Of a DNA stretch of 7,526 bases, positions 5,998-7,526 are shown in pieces (position 1 is the stretch's first letter; each line of letters starts with the position of its first letter). This DNA comes from Thermaerobacter marianensis (lineage in GTDB: Bacteria > Bacillota > Sulfobacillia > DYIH01 > DYIG01): assembly GCA_020723725.1 (NCBI GenBank), contig DYIG01000072.1:1-7526 (forward strand). The letters run 5' to 3'. The notes under the pieces were generated by a model, which had not been told where the DNA came from, made no database searches, and saw only the letters and a program-made list of their open reading frames with translations. Made by a program: the position numbers and the translations under genes.

Positions 5998-7116
5998 TCA
6001 GTTTGGGCTAGTGAGTTTACGCCCCTCAGCCGCCTGGAGGTAGGGGTAAGGGTCTATGGCCTTGGAGCTGGAGTCATAGATCCCCAGGTGCAGGTGCGAG
6101 GGCCAATTGCCTATGGTTCCTACCGGCCCTTCCCCGGTCTGCCCGACGTAGCCGATGACCTGTCCGGCGCGGACCCTGTTGCCCACATCTGTTCCGTTTG
6201 CATACCCGGACATATGGGCGTAGTAGGCGCTGTAGCCATTATCCATCTGTATGGTCAAGCGCCAGCCGCCGTAGTAATTCCAGCCCTTGCGTACGACTGT
6301 CCCGCTGCCTACCGCCAGGATGGGTGTTCCGATTGCGGCAAAAAGGTCGTTCCCTTCGTGCCAGGCGGTTGGCTGGCCGTAGAAGTCCCAGGCGCGAGGC
6401 GCACCGAAATCGCTCTGCCACCAGTAGCTTGTACCTGCCGTGAAGGGGAAGATCATGCTGTCCAGGGTCTCCGGTGCAGGTGCCGGCGCGGGCTCAGGGG
6501 CTGGTGCCGGAGTTGGTGCCGGAGCCGGTGTCGGCGCGGGCTCAGGGGCTGGTGCCGGGGTTGGTGTCGGCGCGGGCTCAGGGGCTGGCGCTGGCGTAGG
6601 TTCAGGAGCAGGCGCCGGAGCCGGAGTTGGTGCCGGAGCCGGAGTTGGTGCCGGAGCCGGAGTTGGCGGTTGGGTTTTCCCCAGGGAGACAGGCATGATG
6701 ATTACCTGACCGGCGAAGATCATGTCATTGACCATGTAATTGGCCTTCAGGATAGCATCAACTGTTGTGCCATATGTCTTGGCCAGGTACCAGAGCTTGT
6801 CGCCAGGGGATACCTTGTACGGGAATCCCGTGTTGCCAGGGAAATTCGGCTGATTGGCGGGGATGACCAGTATCTGCCCCGGATAGATCATGTCGGACCG
6901 CAGGCTGTTGGCCTTCTTGATGGCTTGAATGGTGGTATTGTAGCGTTGAGCCAGGTACCACAATTGGTCGCCCTTAGAAATGGTGTAGGGGAAGGTCACG
7001 GGCGTGTTGGCTGGCACAGCCGCCAGCGCTGGCATGGCGGTCACCGCAAGAACGATTGCTGTGGCAAGGATGGCCGTAATCAAGCCATGCCATAGAGATG
7101 CAGATCTGTAACGCAA
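5998..7116 (-). CDS. Secreted cell-wall hydrolase: two LysM domains plus M23 metallopeptidase
   Basis: The 372-residue product is predicted to be exported, bind peptidoglycan by LysM and cleave peptide cross-links with a zinc M23 (lysostaphin/LytM-like) domain. Residues 1-32 form a signal peptide: basic MRYR start, hydrophobic GLITAILATAIVLAV and a PALA-A cleavage site. LysM1 spans about 42-86 and LysM2 about 98-142, both with GDxLWYLA and DMIxxGQ. A Pro/Ala/Thr/Glu linker (150-216) leads to the M23 domain, with HEGND (His253, Asp257), YYAHMS (His301) and SHLHLG (His341, His343). All zinc and catalytic positions are intact. TTG 7116 lies 8 nt after AAGGAGG. A GTG two codons earlier (7122) would be only 2 nt from it. 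Roles in growth, germination or sporulation cannot be told apart from sequence. The gene is convergent with the upstream operon. Confidence 0.95.
   Translation of the reverse strand: MRYRSASLWHGLITAILATAIVLAVTAMPALAAVPANTPVTFPYTISKGDQLWYLAQRYNTTIQAIKKANSLRSDMIYPGQILVIPANQPNFPGNTGFPYKVSPGDKLWYLAKTYGTTVDAILKANYMVNDMIFAGQVIIMPVSLGKTQPPTPAPAPTPAPAPTPAPAPAPEPTPAPAPEPAPTPTPAPAPEPAPTPAPAPTPAPAPEPAPAPAPETLDSMIFPFTAGTSYWWQSDFGAPRAWDFYGQPTAWHEGNDLFAAIGTPILAVGSGTVVRKGWNYYGGWRLTIQMDNGYSAYYAHMSGYANGTDVGNRVRAGQVIGYVGQTGEGPVGTIGNWPSHLHLGIYDSSSKAIDPYPYLQAAEGRKLTSPN
6469..6669 (-). repeat. In-frame repeats encoding the Pro/Ala linker
   Basis: This stretch encodes alternating PAPAPTPAPEP-type residues between the LysM and M23 domains. 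At DNA level there are three tandem 18-bp copies, each encoding PTPAPA (6614-6631, 6632-6649, 6650-6667). A longer unit starting GGCGCGGGCTCAGGGGCTGG on the plus strand recurs at 6485, 6533 and 6569, spaced 48 and 36 bp. All spacings are multiples of 6, so gain or loss of units keeps the reading frame. Confidence 0.9.
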
Positions 7117-7124
7117 TAGCACAA

Positions 7125-7131
7125 CCTCCTT
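7125..7131 (-). promoter_or_regulatory. Ribosome-binding site that fixes the hydrolase start
   Basis: Read on the minus strand, AAGGAGG is followed by 8 nt and then TTG at 7116-7114. The GTG at 7122-7120 is only 2 nt away, too close for normal initiation. This favours TTG as the start. Confidence 0.75.
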
Positions 7132-7152
7132 GAAAGTGGGTTTACATAAGTA

Positions 7153-7182
7153 ATTTTAGAAACAGGTGATATAGACGGTCAA
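7153..7182 (-). promoter_or_regulatory. Sigma-A-type promoter for the LysM-M23 gene
   Basis: On the minus strand TTGACC (7182-7177) and TAAAAT (7158-7153) are separated by 18 nt, each matching five of six consensus bases. Transcription would begin near 7146, giving a leader of about 30 nt that contains the AAGGAGG site. This leaves no room for a large riboswitch between promoter and gene. Confidence 0.55.
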
Positions 7183-7202
7183 TGAGCCAGATGATGGGAA
7201 AG

Positions 7203-7220
7203 GGATATCTATTAGAATCC
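7203..7220. promoter_or_regulatory. Dyad element upstream of the hydrolase promoter
   Basis: GGAT-A-TCT (7203-7210) and AGA-ATCC (7214-7220) form an inverted repeat with a 3-nt centre and one extra A in the left arm. It lies about 20 bp upstream of the -35 box, a position suited to a regulator binding site. No specific regulator is recognised. Confidence 0.3.
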
Positions 7221-7264
7221 GGGGTTTACTCGAAGTCATCGGGTTCAGGCTGGCTGAATAAACG

Positions 7265-7282
7265 GGCCTCATCTTTTAGGCC
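7265..7282 (-). terminator. Weak hairpin after a possible minus-strand gene end
   Basis: GGCCT and AGGCC can form a 5-bp stem with an 8-nt loop. On the minus strand it starts 2 nt after the stop at 7285-7287 and is followed by CGTTTATT. The short stem and imperfect T stretch make termination doubtful. Confidence 0.25.
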
Positions 7283-7284
7283 GC

Positions 7285-7526
7285 TTATTTGGTTACAGTG
7301 TGCCTGTTCCATTTTGGGTGGCACGGAAGAAGCAAAACATTGATTACGCTCTCCCACAGTGCGCTGACCGTAACGAACCATAACGAATAATCGATATTGA
7401 TGCTGGCTCCAAGGAGGTTTTTCGTCAGATCCCGCAGTGCAGATGGTTCAACGGAGGCCACAGCCCCGGAACCATAGGTAGTTCGGGAGTTTTTTCCACG
7501 CTCGGAAGGCAATTTACCGAGAAAAA
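7285..7526 (-). CDS. Unrecognised open frame running off the window edge
   Basis: A minus-strand frame is open from the right edge of the window to TAA at 7285-7287, about 79 codons. A TTG at 7512 could start a 75-residue product, but it has no clear Shine-Dalgarno sequence and the frame stays open upstream, so this could equally be the 3' end of a longer gene. The translation includes SALRDLTKNLLGASINIDYS and then a moderately hydrophobic stretch SLWFVTVSALWESVINVLLL. I recognise no family or motif. It would run in the same direction as the LysM-M23 gene, 168 nt upstream of it. The frame may be chance; the other frames here are closed or shorter. Confidence 0.2.
   Translation of the reverse strand, partial: FLGKLPSERGKNSRTTYGSGAVASVEPSALRDLTKNLLGASINIDYSLWFVTVSALWESVINVLLLPCHPKWNRHTVTK

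Noticed and set aside
6440..6709. Plus-strand frame rich in Gly/Ala (GAGAGSGAGAGVGAG pattern), resembling a structural protein
   Set aside because: It is the antisense of the Pro/Ala linker of the LysM-M23 gene. The pattern follows from the repeat DNA, and it has no independent start signal or domain.
6088..7095. 335-codon plus-strand frame opposite the hydrolase gene
   Set aside because: It is a shadow frame of a gene with clear signal peptide, LysM and M23 motifs. Its Arg/Trp/Cys-rich repeats are a by-product of the linker DNA.
7141..7172. Divergent plus-strand promoter starting at TTTACA
   Set aside because: The best -10-like sequence is about 20 nt away, and no credible plus-strand gene follows.
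7123..7300. Possible c-di-AMP (ydaO) riboswitch, often found before cell-wall hydrolase genes
   Set aside because: I see none of the conserved core elements, and the likely promoter leaves a leader of only about 30 nt.
7380..7526. Plus-strand frame after AAGGAGG near 7410, with IDAGSKEVF resembling a transposase start
   Set aside because: No start codon lies at a usable distance from the motif, the match is only a few residues, and no other mobile-element features such as terminal repeats are visible.

Overview
The window looks like chromosome of an endospore-forming, moderately GC-rich Firmicute. The gene content and order suggest a Desulfotomaculum/Pelotomaculum-type clostridium, but the genus is inferred, not shown. 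The evidence is a dipicolinate synthase gene followed by asd, dapG, dapA and an RNase J gene, the same order as the Bacillus subtilis spoVFA-spoVFB-asd-dapG-dapA-rnjB cluster. Strong AGGAGG-type ribosome-binding sites and frequent TTG/GTG starts also fit.

Positions 1-5288 (+ strand) are one tightly packed block with gaps of about 25-36 nt: the end of dpaB (spoVFB), then asd, dapG, dapA and rnj. Aspartate kinase (DapG), aspartate-semialdehyde dehydrogenase (Asd) and 4-hydroxy-tetrahydrodipicolinate synthase (DapA) carry aspartate to the branch-point compound. That compound goes either to diaminopimelate/lysine or, through DpaA-DpaB, to the spore-core solute dipicolinic acid. dpaA would be expected just upstream, outside the window. 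RNase J, an RNA-processing and decay nuclease, ends the block. A 10-bp inverted repeat follows but lacks a clear T tract.

Positions 5289-5997 hold no intact gene that I can support. There are two hairpins, and a decayed reading frame at about 5553-5939 with two Asp-box (BNR/Ycf48-like) motifs but no plausible start. A GC-rich hairpin directly after its stop may be a terminator.

Positions 5998-7116 (- strand) encode a secreted cell-wall enzyme: signal peptide, two LysM domains, a Pro/Ala/Thr/Glu linker made of in-frame DNA repeats, and an M23 metallopeptidase domain with all catalytic residues. A good sigma-A-type promoter lies just upstream on the minus strand, with a dyad element behind it.

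Positions 7183-7526 are mostly unassigned. One minus-strand frame is open from 7285 to the window edge and might be the end of a gene, but I do not recognise it.

I found no mobile element, CRISPR array, tRNA/rRNA or clearly new system. The points most worth a second look are a strong in-frame internal start inside dapG, the Asp-box gene remnant, the repeat-built linker of the hydrolase, and the several non-ATG start choices.
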